This document shows positions 35,079 to 46,179 of a DNA stretch of 64,000 nucleotides, one piece after another. A model generated the notes under the pieces. The model searched no databases. It was not told the DNA's origin and saw only the letters and a list, made by a program, of their open reading frames with translations. The translations under genes and the position numbers were made by a program. Source of the DNA: Vasconcelosia minhoensis LEGE 07310 (lineage in GTDB: Bacteria; Cyanobacteriota; Cyanobacteriia; Phormidesmidales; Phormidesmidaceae); the NCBI RefSeq assembly GCF_015207255.1, contig NZ_JADEXG010000003.1, positions 1 to 64,000 of the forward strand. The letters are read 5' to 3'. Every line of letters begins with the position of its first letter. Position 1 is the stretch's first letter.

Positions 35079-35617
35079 AGCTCTCTTCCTTGCAATGCCT
35101 GCTGAATAAACATACTGACCCTACCTTTTAGAATCCCAGAATTAATAGAAGGAAAACGGATTAATTCAGGCTCGATAGCTTCAAAACAATCTCGCAAATC
35201 TTCTAATGAAAACAATCCTTGTGTATACATAGCTCGAACATCGTTAAGGTCGCGATCGTATCCCCTTGATAGCTTAGACAGTGCTTGGGCTGTAAAGTCA
35301 TAGTGGTAGAACGCAATTTGGCCGCGTTTGCCAATAAAAACGCTTCTATCACGCCATCCTGGAAGCGTTGGCAAGAAATCTTGGGGAGAGGCTAATTCTA
35401 TATTAATATTCAGTTCTTGTTTAAGCTTAGCGATAGCTTGGAAAATTCCTGGAGGTTCAGGGTCTAAGCGAATATCGACATCGACAGTAGAACTACGCCA
35501 TCCAATCAGTAAAGCACTAGCTCCTCCGGTAAAATAAATGCACCCTGAACCACGAGCTTCTCTGCCCAAAGTCGTCATAAGCTGCTCTATCTTTTTAGGA
35601 TCAATGTTTGAACGCAT
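35075..35617 (-). CDS. DUF6036/AbiEii-like nucleotidyltransferase
   Basis: A 180-residue minimal nucleotidyltransferase. The active-site pattern is seen as FTGGASALLIGW (Gly31-Gly32) followed by TVDVDIRL with the metal-binding Asp46 and Asp48, then a third acid region near NINIELASPQDFL. This is the MNT/AbiEii/DUF6036 arrangement. Relatives act in toxin-antitoxin or phage-defence pairs by modifying tRNA or a partner protein. It overlaps the downstream 94-residue partner by four bases. The pair sits between two copies of a 125-base Nudix-gene repeat and has lower GC than its neighbours, both consistent with horizontal acquisition. Confidence 0.82.
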   Translation of the reverse strand: MRSNIDPKKIEQLMTTLGREARGSGCIYFTGGASALLIGWRSSTVDVDIRLDPEPPGIFQAIAKLKQELNINIELASPQDFLPTLPGWRDRSVFIGKRGQIAFYHYDFTAQALSKLSRGYDRDLNDVRAMYTQGLFSLEDLRDCFEAIEPELIRFPSINSGILKGRVSMFIQQALQGREL

Positions 35618-35783
35618 GGTTTATATATACTGGGTCATTCATATAAATTGCTTGCTTGCCATAGTCTCTCAGATTCGGGATGGGCGATGTATTAAGTTGT
35701 CTAGCACGCCAAAGATAATAAGTAATGACTATTCTATTTCCAACCTTCCTGTCAAGAATTATTGAGAATAGACTATGCTCAAA

Positions 35784-36218
35784 TTAGCTGAGCGGCTGCG
35801 TAGCTAGAAAGTCCAGCAGAATCGCCCGATGGGGCGCGCCGAGGGGCCTATCTTCGGCTAGCTTTTCAGAAAATTTGTAGCCTCGCTGGATATCCGCGAT
35901 CGCGCATAGCCCCAAATCCTGTCCCTCATTCAGCTGAAGCTGGTCAGGCGACACTGTCAGCGGCCCATGGTAGAAGTGGCGAATGATCCTGCCGTCGTTG
36001 ATCTGTTTGTAGCGCGTGAGCTGGGGAGGTGTATAGCCAATCTCTTCGTCCAGCTCCCTGGACACGGCGGTATCGGCGTCTTCGCCGGGTTCTAGATGTC
36101 CGCCAAAAAAGGCCCAGTGGCCAGGGTAGATAATGCTGGGCAGGTCGTCTCGCAGCTGCATCAGGAAGCAGTTATCTCGGTAGAGGAGCGCGATCGCGAC
36201 TTCTAGCAGCTGACCCAT
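35784..36218 (-). CDS. Nudix hydrolase
   Basis: A 144-residue Nudix-family pyrophosphohydrolase. The Nudix box GX5EX7REUXEEXGU is perfect: GHLEPGE, then RELDEEIGY. The fold is preceded by YPGHWAFFGG, a layout common in MutT-like and NUDT-type enzymes. The substrate could be a damaged nucleotide, ADP-ribose or a similar diphosphate. Its 3' 125 bases recur at 34651-34775 beyond the nucleotidyltransferase module, so this is the intact copy of a partially duplicated gene. It starts at ATG 36218. Confidence 0.92.
   Translation of the reverse strand: MGQLLEVAIALLYRDNCFLMQLRDDLPSIIYPGHWAFFGGHLEPGEDADTAVSRELDEEIGYTPPQLTRYKQINDGRIIRHFYHGPLTVSPDQLQLNEGQDLGLCAIADIQRGYKFSEKLAEDRPLGAPHRAILLDFLATQPLS
35800..35924. 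repeat. Direct repeat, copy 2 (within the Nudix gene)
   Basis: Partner of 34651-34775, at an offset of 1149 bases. It lies inside the intact Nudix coding sequence (C-terminal residues about 99-139). The repeat ends within the gene, not at its stop codon. Confidence 0.92.
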
Positions 36219-36392
36219 CGATACCTGCCTTAAAGATAAACTAAGGATGAACTACGATAGCTGGCCTAGCGTTATCCAAATCGTTCAATTGATCTAAATC
36301 CTCTTCCTTGGGGACGATGGAAAGCCCAGTGGACTCTGCCAAAATAGAATAAATATGTCCAATCTCCTATTACCCCAATCTCCTAATTACCA

Positions 36393-36716
36393 ATGAGCCA
36401 TAACATCAAGATAGTGAAATCCATAACGCACGGCATAAAGCCACGTCGCCTGCTTATTCTATCATTAGCCCTATTGACTTTGGGCTCAGCCGGATGCCGG
36501 GTCACGCAAGAAGAGGCTGGCGAAGCTCCCGATGTTGACGTTGAGGTTGACCCTGGGGAAGTACCAGAGTACGACGTTGAAGGTCCTGATGTTGACGTCG
36601 AGTCTGAAACTAGAGAAGTGACGGTTCCCGAAGTAGAAGTTGAAACCGAGGAGAAGGAAGTAACGGTTCCTGATGTTGACGTTACATTGCCTGGGGAAGA
36701 AGAGGAGGGGAACTAA
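36393..36716 (+). CDS. Small acidic repeat lipoprotein
   Basis: A 107-residue protein with a basic start (HGIKPRR), a hydrophobic signal (about 20-33) and a lipobox ending LGSAGC (Cys35). The mature part is very acidic and built of imperfect Val/Pro/Glu/Asp repeats (VDVEVDPGEVPEYDVEG, then EVTVPEVEVETE and EVTVPDVDV). Such repeats suggest an extended, beta-prone, metal- or surface-binding tail. Related acidic lipoproteins are common in cyanobacteria but uncharacterised. It is followed 31 bases later by a methyltransferase gene on the same strand. Confidence 0.7.
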   Translation: MSHNIKIVKSITHGIKPRRLLILSLALLTLGSAGCRVTQEEAGEAPDVDVEVDPGEVPEYDVEGPDVDVESETREVTVPEVEVETEEKEVTVPDVDVTLPGEEEEGN

Positions 36717-36747
36717 TAGAAAACTAGGAAGCATAGCTTGAACTGCA

Positions 36748-37350
36748 ATGTCCTTCTCAAAGCGCAATCTTTTCAACCGCTGGGCTCCCTTTTATGACCT
36801 GCCCTTCACCTCTGTCTTTTATCAAGCTGTCCACAAGCGGCTGCTGGAGTTCGTTGAGCTTCCCGAGGCAGGGCAGGTGCTCGATCTGGGCTGCGGTACG
36901 GGCAAGCTGCTGAAACGCCTGGCTAAACGCCATCCCCAGCTTATGGGGACGGGATTAGATTTCGCCGACGATATGCTCCAGCAGGCCCGCCAGCAGAGCG
37001 CTGCCCCTGACCGTCTCACCTACGTCCAAGGCGGCACTGACACCATTCCCCTGCCCGACGACCAGTTCGATGCGGCCTTCTGCACCATTAGCTTTTTGCA
37101 CTATGCCAACGCGATCGCGGTGCTCCACGAAATCCATCGCGTTCTCAAACCCGGCGGCCAGTTCTATCTAGCTGACTACACCCTCCCCCAGTGGAGCGGC
37201 CAAACCGCTCTCCACGTCACCCAGGCCGACGTCCACTTCTACAGCCCCACCGGTCGCGAAACGCTGGCTCAGGAAACCGGCTTTCAGGTCGAAGGCCACC
37301 ACTACCTGCTCGGCCCGGTACTGCTAACCGTCTTCAGAGCAGAGGCATAG
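36748..37350 (+). CDS. Class I SAM-dependent methyltransferase
   Basis: A 200-residue methyltransferase of the UbiE/Methyltransf_11 type. The SAM-binding motif I is VLDLGCGTG (44-52), with motif II acidic residues in GTGLDFADDML, motif III at DAAFCTISFLHY and motif IV VLKPGGQFYLADY. The length fits small-molecule or lipid methyltransferases rather than full-length UbiE. It starts at ATG 36748, 31 bases after the acidic lipoprotein. The substrate cannot be predicted. Confidence 0.88.
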   Translation: MSFSKRNLFNRWAPFYDLPFTSVFYQAVHKRLLEFVELPEAGQVLDLGCGTGKLLKRLAKRHPQLMGTGLDFADDMLQQARQQSAAPDRLTYVQGGTDTIPLPDDQFDAAFCTISFLHYANAIAVLHEIHRVLKPGGQFYLADYTLPQWSGQTALHVTQADVHFYSPTGRETLAQETGFQVEGHHYLLGPVLLTVFRAEA

Positions 37351-37516
37351 GGCTTTTGCCAAAATGATAGAATTCTTACACCTTGAATAAGACATCTTCA
37401 TTCCGGACAGCGTGATTCTCGAAACAGGTTGGGCATTACGATTTGCCTGTCGCTTTAGACCAGACCAAGTATGTGAAGCATTTAGAAATCTCTTCGGCAG
37501 CCTACCTAACAAATCC

Positions 37517-38821
37517 ATGATGCAAAAAACGGTTTACAGGGTAGTTTCGGTGCTTCTGGCCTCGATGGGTCTGTTCGTCCCTAGCGATCGCGCTTCTCGC
37601 TTCGCTCAGGCTCAGAGCGCCCAGGTCGGCTCTCTCAATTCTTTTCGCGACGCCAATCATCGTCTTTGTAGTGAGCCTCAAGCGGAAGATGGGCGAATGC
37701 GAGGGCTGTGCTTTTTATTTCGCAAGCAGGGAGACGAGATTGTCGGCGATTACTACTACCCTTACGAAGGATCTAGCCTCTGTGTGTCGGGCAGAGTTAA
37801 CAACAACACCGTCACGGGGCAGGCGATCGAGCGGTTAACGACCAGTCGCCCGGCCCCTGAAAATTTGCCCGAAGATGACTTCACTGACTGGCGTCAGGAA
37901 GGCTTCTTAAAGGTCAGATACGCGGAGCGATTAGCGTCGCCTGAACGCATTCGATATCGAAGCCTACTACTTGACTTGAATGGCTTCTATCAGTACAATG
38001 CCGGTCCCGTCGTGCCGCCTCAAAACTGTCTCAGACAGGCCAATCGGTCGATTGGCCCATCGGACTCAGTTCCCGACTATTTACAGGAAGTCGGCCAGTC
38101 GCCTTTTTATGAGCTACCCGTTTATCTCGATCAGCGCAGTATTTTACAGCTTGAGGATAATCTCTATCGCTATCGTACGATTATCGGCGTAGATACCCGT
38201 GAGAGTGAATCCGACCTAATCGTAGACTGCGACAACGCCGATCAGGTCAGAATTGTGAGAGTTCGCTACTATGATGAAGCTGGGCAGGTCAGCGAGGTGG
38301 AAGAGATCGATCAGGTCCAGTCCGTCTCACCTGAGCCGCCCGATACGGCTAAATACAATGCAAATCAGTCCATCTGTAGCAGTAGTGAAATTGGTAGGAC
38401 TCTTCCCTCAGAGGTCACCTACGAGCGTTATTACAATGACCGCTTTGACTATTCTGTACTCTATCCTGACAATATTGTAACGCCCCAAGACCGGCCTACC
38501 AATCTGGATGGTCGAGACTTTCGCTCTCCAGACGGACGGATCACGATGCAGGTCTTTGGCGCCAACAACAGTCTGGGGCGCACGCTTGAAGAACGTTATC
38601 GAGAAGCGCTACAGACAGAAAATCAGAATGTGACCTACCAGTTCATAGAAGATGACTTTTTTGTCATCTCCGGCTACCAAGGAAATGACGTTATCTACCA
38701 AAAAACGATGCTGGTCAACAACGTCTTTAAGACCCTAGAGATCCGCTATGACCGAGCCCTACAGCCTGAGTTCGATTCTGTCGTGACTGATATTTCCAAT
38801 TCGTTCAGGCCAATGCCCTAG
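37517..38821 (+). CDS. Exported protein of unknown function
   Basis: A 434-residue secreted protein. ATG 37517 is preferred because it yields a proper signal peptide (residues 1-33, VYRVVSVLLASMGLFV, cleavage near AQA-QS); the frame is open from GTG 37412. The N-terminal part (HRLCSEPQAEDGRMRGLCFLF, FRKQGDEIVGDYYYP, then SLCVSGRVNNNTVTG) resembles cyanobacterial lipoprotein-like modules with paired Cys. The C-terminal part (YNDRFDYSVLYPDNIVTP to SNSFRPMP) looks like a PsbP/DUF1795-like fold. No enzyme motif is evident. A hairpin terminator overlaps its stop. Confidence 0.7.
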   Translation: MMQKTVYRVVSVLLASMGLFVPSDRASRFAQAQSAQVGSLNSFRDANHRLCSEPQAEDGRMRGLCFLFRKQGDEIVGDYYYPYEGSSLCVSGRVNNNTVTGQAIERLTTSRPAPENLPEDDFTDWRQEGFLKVRYAERLASPERIRYRSLLLDLNGFYQYNAGPVVPPQNCLRQANRSIGPSDSVPDYLQEVGQSPFYELPVYLDQRSILQLEDNLYRYRTIIGVDTRESESDLIVDCDNADQVRIVRVRYYDEAGQVSEVEEIDQVQSVSPEPPDTAKYNANQSICSSSEIGRTLPSEVTYERYYNDRFDYSVLYPDNIVTPQDRPTNLDGRDFRSPDGRITMQVFGANNSLGRTLEERYREALQTENQNVTYQFIEDDFFVISGYQGNDVIYQKTMLVNNVFKTLEIRYDRALQPEFDSVVTDISNSFRPMP

Positions 38822-38863
38822 CCCTCAAGCCCAACAGGTTTCCGAGGTATTGGACTTGAGGGC
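38821..38863. terminator. Bidirectional terminator between convergent genes
   Basis: GCCCTCAAGCCCAA (38821-38834) pairs with TTGGACTTGAGGGC (38850-38863) with one mismatch around a 15-base loop, followed by AAAA. It serves the convergent genes ending at 38821 and 38870. Confidence 0.75.
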
Positions 38864-38869
38864 AAAAGC

Positions 38870-39463
38870 CTACTGCACGTCGAGGACAATTAGCTGATCT
38901 GGCTCGATAACGACCACCTGATCCGCCGTGAGGTTGCCCACTGCGGCGCCAGCGGCTGCACCACCGATCACTTCGCCAAGGTCGATGTCGCCGAGCAGTT
39001 CACCCAGGACGGCACCGCCCGCGGCTCCGATTGCAGCGTCTTCGCCAATCGAACCGGCAGACGTGTCGCGCGGATCCTTTTGATCGTCTAAGACCCGTGA
39101 GGTCGCCTGCAAGCTGTAGGCCTGATCGCCCACGATTGCCGTATCGGCAATGTAGCGCAGGCCGTCCTCTCCAGCCGGCTCATAGCGACCTTGAATAATC
39201 GTTCCGACGGGGAGATAAACACCGTTGACGGTGGCGGCGCGCTCTAGCTCCAGATTGTAGGAATAGTTACGATCCTCATTCAGGTAGAGTGTCCCATTCT
39301 GGGCGCTAGATGCTTCAAGGGTAGCGGCCTGCGCAATCAGCGTGGGAGAAGTTTGCGCTCTAGCGGCGGTAGTGCCCATTAGCATGGCAATTCCGGCTGT
39401 CCAGGCCAGCATTTGGGCTACTGGCATTCTAGGAGAAGAAAGGGTTTGAGCAATAGCTTTCAT
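38870..39463 (-). CDS. Exported glycine-zipper protein
   Basis: A 197-residue protein with a signal peptide (1-36, MLAWTAGIAMLMGTTAARA-Q). The mature part begins with a beta-rich domain (TLYLNEDRNYSYNLELERA, VGTIIQGRYEP) and ends in two glycine-zipper segments (AAIGAAGGAVLGELLG and GEVIGGAAAGAAVGNL). Such zippers insert into or oligomerise at the outer membrane. The C-terminal LIVLDVQ is hydrophobic. It matches a recurrent cyanobacterial exported family of unknown function. Confidence 0.75.
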   Translation of the reverse strand: MKAIAQTLSSPRMPVAQMLAWTAGIAMLMGTTAARAQTSPTLIAQAATLEASSAQNGTLYLNEDRNYSYNLELERAATVNGVYLPVGTIIQGRYEPAGEDGLRYIADTAIVGDQAYSLQATSRVLDDQKDPRDTSAGSIGEDAAIGAAGGAVLGELLGDIDLGEVIGGAAAGAAVGNLTADQVVVIEPDQLIVLDVQ

Positions 39464-39542
39464 ATCGCGTTTTGTTCATTAGCTAGTCTATAATCCTATT
39501 GTGTCAAACCAAATTCATGATGACTTCTCCTAATTGTTGAAT

Positions 39543-39677
39543 ATGGCCTCTCTCTCGAGTATGAAATTATCGGAAGTTAGATACGTCTGTCCAAGCGCTA
39601 CGGATAACGGATTTCCGTTTCCTGAAACAACAGGCTATGTTGAAGGTTATCCAGTTCAGCTAGAGGAAGTGTTTTAA
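39543..39677 (+). CDS. Possible 44-residue ORF
   Basis: ATG 39543 to TAA 39675 encodes 44 residues, including EVRYVCPSATDNGFPFPETTG and YPVQLEEVF. It lies in the gap between the glycine-zipper gene and the MFS gene, without a clear ribosome site. The sequence looks protein-like rather than random, but no family is recognised. It may be a small peptide gene or a remnant. Confidence 0.3.
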   Translation: MASLSSMKLSEVRYVCPSATDNGFPFPETTGYVEGYPVQLEEVF

Positions 39678-39678
39678 G

Positions 39679-40956
39679 TCATTTAGTATGTATCTCATTG
39701 CCTTCACCAGTCTGGTTGGAGCGTAACTTTCGATCTAGGAAGACTAAGATTCCGATTGTCAAAATAGTGCTGAGGGCGGCGGCGAGCCAGAAGCGGTGGG
39801 CGACCTGGGCTGACTGGTCGAGCGCCCAGCCGCCGAGGGGCGGGCCGATCATATAGCCAAAGGCCCAGCACATCGAGTTGACCGAGAGATAGACGCCTCG
39901 CAGGGCGTCGGGGGCGAGCATAACCACCATAGAAGAGGCGATTGGTGTGTAGGCCACCATGGCTAAAGACATGACGCTGAGGGCCAGGACGGCCCAAACA
40001 ATTGTTGCATGGGAGACAGTGCCAGCCGTCCAGACCAGACAAAAGCCTACTGCCCAAAGGGTTGCCGAGATCATCAGGGCTCTTGACGGGCGCAGCTGGC
40101 GCAGGGCGCGGGCGACCGGCAGCTGGCAGAGGGCGGCGAAGGCGACATGCCAGGTGAACAGGTAGCTGAGGGTTGATTCTTCTAAGCCCTGACGCGATTC
40201 GTCCCCTGGGAGAAACTGGCTGAAGTAGACCGGCAGCGTGCTTTGAATCTGGGCTAAGTAGGTTGTAAAGAGAATGTTGACCGTGAAGTAAATCAGCAGC
40301 CGCGTGTCTTTTAGGGCCGTGCTCCAGCCTTGGAAAAAGCTGCGATCGCTAGCCTGGGACTGGAGGGTTTCCGCGATCGCAACCCAAATAATCCCAAAAA
40401 ACAGCACATAGCTGATGCCGTCGATCACAAACAGCGCCCGGTAGGCCCCGGTGGCTGAAATCAGCGCGCCGCCCATGACTACCCCCAAGCTCAGACCCAA
40501 GCTGTCGGCCAGCCGGGTAATCGCATAGGCCTCATTGCGCTGGGCCTCGGTGGTGATATCGGCCACTACCGCTTCGGTTGAAGGCCAGTACAGGCCGACC
40601 CCCAGCCCCATCAGCAGATTGCCAAGGACGAAGCCGCTAAAGTCCTGCGCCAGCACCAGCGCCACGTCCGCCGCGGCTGAAATCGCCGCCGATAGCAGCA
40701 GCGTCCGCCGCCGTCCCCAGCCGGGCGAATCGGCCAGCGAACCGCCCAGGAAGCGGCCAATAATCCCACAAACCGACTGGCTGCCAATCCCGATCCCCAC
40801 CAGCGTGGTCGATAGCCCCACCTGTTCGACAAAGAAAATGGGCGCGTAGAATAGCGTAAAGCCAATCCCGATCTGCGACAGCAGCCGCCCCCCAGCCAAA
40901 ATCCAAACCCGCCGGTCAAAGCGCGCTAGGCTGCGCCACCAGCTACCCCATGCCAT
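39679..40956 (-). CDS. Major facilitator superfamily transporter
   Basis: A transporter with about twelve helices (425 residues from ATG 40956; the frame opens at 41019 but that leader, MTICACLAIHHWH, looks non-native and lacks a ribosome site). The MFS motif between helices 2 and 3 is present as GRFLGGSLADSPGWGRR, and the first helix reads WILAGGRLLSQIGIGFTLFY. A central loop (SDRSFFQGWSTALKDTR) separates the two halves. Efflux of drugs or metabolites is the usual role of this subgroup. The substrate is unknown. The gene diverges from ligA. Confidence 0.88.
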   Translation of the reverse strand: MAWGSWWRSLARFDRRVWILAGGRLLSQIGIGFTLFYAPIFFVEQVGLSTTLVGIGIGSQSVCGIIGRFLGGSLADSPGWGRRRTLLLSAAISAAADVALVLAQDFSGFVLGNLLMGLGVGLYWPSTEAVVADITTEAQRNEAYAITRLADSLGLSLGVVMGGALISATGAYRALFVIDGISYVLFFGIIWVAIAETLQSQASDRSFFQGWSTALKDTRLLIYFTVNILFTTYLAQIQSTLPVYFSQFLPGDESRQGLEESTLSYLFTWHVAFAALCQLPVARALRQLRPSRALMISATLWAVGFCLVWTAGTVSHATIVWAVLALSVMSLAMVAYTPIASSMVVMLAPDALRGVYLSVNSMCWAFGYMIGPPLGGWALDQSAQVAHRFWLAAALSTILTIGILVFLDRKLRSNQTGEGNEIHTK

Positions 40957-41109
40957 TTTTCTGCCCCGTGCGATCGCGCTATGCCAATGGTGAATTGCCA
41001 AACACGCACAAATCGTCAATTGTAAGCCGATCTGGGCCAGGATTTGCCTGGGGTGCCGGGACTTTGAGTAGTAAGGTTATACTAGTCCGTAAATTTATCC
41101 AAAATTTAG

Positions 41110-43200
<2,091 letters not shown>

Positions 43201-43244
43201 CGCTGATAGGAGCGGGAGAGTTAGCAAAAGGCGCTTGTCGATCT

Positions 43245-45029
43245 ATGAAGGCATCGTTTGAGAATTTCTCTAGCGAGGATTGGTCTGGGGCATCCGCCTG
43301 TCCTAGCGGTCTTGGGTCAAAGCGTCGGCAGCGAAACTGGCGTTCTTTGAGCCATTGGACGATTGGCTTGGGTTTGGGCCTGGCAAATGCGGTCCTGATA
43401 GCAGTACCTAGCCAGGCAGCGGAGCGGGTGACGTTTTCCTACGGCGCGATTGAGCGTTCGGTCTCGGTGGAGTCGCTTGCCATCTACGCTAACGAAGGCC
43501 GACTGACCGAAGAGCTGCGGCCCTACACCCGCTACTTCGACGACGATACCCTGGTTCAGATTCGCGCCCTTCTAACCGAGCGCTTGGACTTTGACGTCGT
43601 CGCCGTCGCTCAGTTTCTCTATACCGATCAGGGCGAATATTTGCTCGCCCAGGCGGGCGATATTGTCCGCACCGGCAGTCGGCTGCCTGGCGATCGAGCG
43701 CTGCGGGGGGCGCTGATTCTGGCGGCGGCAGAGGGGATAGGCGGGCTGTCAGTGCTGAATGTTTTACGCTACTTTCCGACCGAGAGTTTGCGGATTGATC
43801 TGAGTAAGGGGCTCGTCATTGCTCGTCAGATTAACCAGACGCTCAGCCAGTCGGAAGCGGCGCTTCAGCTGGTGGAACAGCTGGCGGCTGAGCAGGTGGC
43901 GCAGGAAGTCGCCCAGAACCCAGTACCCGAACCCGAACCAGCTGTGGTGTCGCCGCTGCTGACCGGTCAGCTAATACCCCAAATTGGCCCCTATTCGGTG
44001 GAACGCCGCTCTTATTTTCTCAAGGCCAGCCAGGCGCCAGTCGATGTCTATCTGCCAGCGTTTGAAAGCCCGCAGAGTCCGCTGCTGGCCCGACCCGCGA
44101 TCGTCATTTCCCACGGGCTGGGCAGCGATCGCACCTCCTATGGCTACCTAGCTCAGTACCTCACGTCCTACGGCTTTGTGGTGATTAATGTGGAACATCC
44201 GGGCAGCAGCGCCGTGCAAATTCAGTCGCTGCTGACGGGGCGCGCGACCCAGGTCGTTCCCGACGATGAATTTGTCCGTCGGCCCGTGATGATTTCGGCG
44301 CTGCTCGATGAGCTAGAGCAGCGATCGCGGCAGGATCTGAAGCTGGCCTCCCTGATTGATTTTCAGCAAATCGGCGTGATTGGTCAGTCCTTTGGGGCCT
44401 ATACGGCGCTAGCGCTGGCCGGGGCGCCGATCAATTTTGGCCTGCTACAGATGGACTGTCCGCCGGCCGATTTCAGCATCAACCTATCGCTGCTGCTCCA
44501 GTGTCAGGCGCTGGCAGTAGCCCCAGCCGATCTGGGCAGTCAGGACCTGTCTGATTCCCGAGTGAAGGCCGCGATCGCGGTGAACCCAATCAGCAGCCAG
44601 CTTTTTGGCGAAGCCAGCCTCAGCCAAATCCAAATTCCGACGATGCTGATCGCGGGCAGCGCCGATACAATTGCGCCCGCCCTGCCTGAGCAAATTGAGC
44701 CCTTTAGCTGGCTGACGACGCCCGATCGCTACCTGCTGCTGATGCAGGGCGCGACCCATTTTTCGACCATTGGCCCGACGGAGACGGGCAGTGAAGCCTT
44801 CCTGCTGCCGCCGACCGTGCTGGGTCCGGCCCCGCCCGTGGCCCAGGCCTACCTACAGGTGATGAGTCTGGCCTTTTTTGAAACCTATCTCGATAACCGG
44901 CTGGACTACCAGGCCCTGCTCACCAGCCGCTTTGCTGCCCGCCTCAGCCAGCCCGATATCCCTCTCAGCCTGATTCGCGCCCTGACTGAGAGTCAGCTCG
45001 ACCGTCGTTTAGATGCTGCAACAGATTAA
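43245..45029 (+). CDS. DUF1400 alpha/beta hydrolase (secreted)
   Basis: A 594-residue exported hydrolase typical of cyanobacteria. The signal region is at about 36-58 (ending PSQA-AE). The DUF1400 domain spans 60-190 (FSYGAIERSVSVESLAIYA, ELRPYTRYF), and the alpha/beta-hydrolase domain about 250-550. The catalytic residues are visible as Ser382 in GQSFGA, Asp474 in GSADTIAP and His505 in GATHFS. Members are annotated as dienelactone-hydrolase-like, lipase or platelet-activating-factor acetylhydrolase-like; the substrate is unknown. It is 44 bases after ligA and six bases before truB, probably cotranscribed with truB. Confidence 0.88.
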   Translation: MKASFENFSSEDWSGASACPSGLGSKRRQRNWRSLSHWTIGLGLGLANAVLIAVPSQAAERVTFSYGAIERSVSVESLAIYANEGRLTEELRPYTRYFDDDTLVQIRALLTERLDFDVVAVAQFLYTDQGEYLLAQAGDIVRTGSRLPGDRALRGALILAAAEGIGGLSVLNVLRYFPTESLRIDLSKGLVIARQINQTLSQSEAALQLVEQLAAEQVAQEVAQNPVPEPEPAVVSPLLTGQLIPQIGPYSVERRSYFLKASQAPVDVYLPAFESPQSPLLARPAIVISHGLGSDRTSYGYLAQYLTSYGFVVINVEHPGSSAVQIQSLLTGRATQVVPDDEFVRRPVMISALLDELEQRSRQDLKLASLIDFQQIGVIGQSFGAYTALALAGAPINFGLLQMDCPPADFSINLSLLLQCQALAVAPADLGSQDLSDSRVKAAIAVNPISSQLFGEASLSQIQIPTMLIAGSADTIAPALPEQIEPFSWLTTPDRYLLLMQGATHFSTIGPTETGSEAFLLPPTVLGPAPPVAQAYLQVMSLAFFETYLDNRLDYQALLTSRFAARLSQPDIPLSLIRALTESQLDRRLDAATD

Positions 45030-45035
45030 AAAACT

Positions 45036-45950
45036 ATGGAATCTGGCTTTGTCAACTTAAATAAGCCTACAGGCTGGACGTCGCACGACTGCGTCGCACG
45101 GCTGCGCAAGCTGTTTCAAACTCGCAAAATCGGCCATAGCGGTACGCTAGATCCGTTGGCAACCGGCGTTTTACCGATTGCAGTTGGCCGCGCCACCCGA
45201 CTGTTGCAATATCTGCCCGACGACAAAGCCTACCGCGCGGTGATTCGCTTTGGCCTTGTCACCACAACCGATGATTTGGAAGGGGAGCCGCTGATGCAAC
45301 AGCCGGTGCCCCACCTAACTCAGGCTCAGGCTGAGTCAGCCCTACCGCAGTTCCTTGGGACGATTCAACAGATTCCACCCCGGTTTAGCGCCGTCCAGGT
45401 CGCGGGCCGCCGCCTTTACGACCTGGCCCGACAGGGCAAGTCAGTCGAGATTCCAGCGCGGACGGTCACGATTGATCGTTTGGTCGCCCGCGCCTGGCAG
45501 CCGGGTGAGTTTCCTGAGCTAACCCTCGACATTGCCTGCGGAGCGGGCACCTACATTCGCTCACTGGCTCGTGACCTGGGCGAGGTGCTGGGCACGGGCG
45601 CTACGCTAGCGGCCCTACTACGAACTCAGAGCAGCGGCTTCAGCCTAAAAGATAGCTGTTCGTTTGAGCAGATAGAAGCTGAGTTGGCGGCGGCGCGATC
45701 GCTGATTGTCCCCCCCGGCAAGGCGCTGGCATGGCTGCCCAGTCTTTCCCTAACGCCTACCCTGGCTCGTCGCTGGTGTCTGGGTCAGCGGCTGCTTTGG
45801 GAATCCGCCGCGCCCCTCGATCGGCCCTTGCGCATCCTGGATGGGGCCGGGCGCTTCCTCGGTGTTGGTGAGATAAACCTGATTGAACAAGATCCCGTCC
45901 TCAGCCCTAGACGAGTTTTTGACACGGCTATGTTGCGCCCCGATTCCTAA
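45036..45950 (+). CDS. truB: tRNA pseudouridine-55 synthase
   Basis: TruB converts U55 in the T-loop of tRNAs to pseudouridine. The 304-residue protein has the catalytic block GHSGTLDPLATGVLP with the nucleophile Asp39, the RNA-binding NKPTGWTSHD start, YRAVIRFGLVTTTDD, and RFSAVQVAGRRLYDLAR. The C-terminal extension typical of cyanobacteria is present. It starts at ATG 45036, six bases after the DUF1400 hydrolase stop. Confidence 0.96.
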   Translation: MESGFVNLNKPTGWTSHDCVARLRKLFQTRKIGHSGTLDPLATGVLPIAVGRATRLLQYLPDDKAYRAVIRFGLVTTTDDLEGEPLMQQPVPHLTQAQAESALPQFLGTIQQIPPRFSAVQVAGRRLYDLARQGKSVEIPARTVTIDRLVARAWQPGEFPELTLDIACGAGTYIRSLARDLGEVLGTGATLAALLRTQSSGFSLKDSCSFEQIEAELAAARSLIVPPGKALAWLPSLSLTPTLARRWCLGQRLLWESAAPLDRPLRILDGAGRFLGVGEINLIEQDPVLSPRRVFDTAMLRPDS

Positions 45951-46179
45951 GTCCGTTGACAGCAAAGATAAGCGCTGTGCCAACATGCTTTTGACCACAG
46001 CTCCTGAGCTATGAAGTGGCGTAGGTCTCAAGGCAGAGGCCACACCAGTCTAAATATAGAGGAGCCAGATTTCAACTTCTGTATTCAGCAGGAGTGATAA
46101 CCTGATAGAGCCCTTTATGCTGTAGCTCAATCAGTCGTTACAGGACTATTTGTGCTGTGAGTTAGAGGATGAAGATAAG

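Noticed and set aside
39957-40849. Long ORFs antisense to the MFS transporter
   Set aside because: They are shadows of a high-GC gene, with Arg/Ser/Pro-rich composition and no domain.
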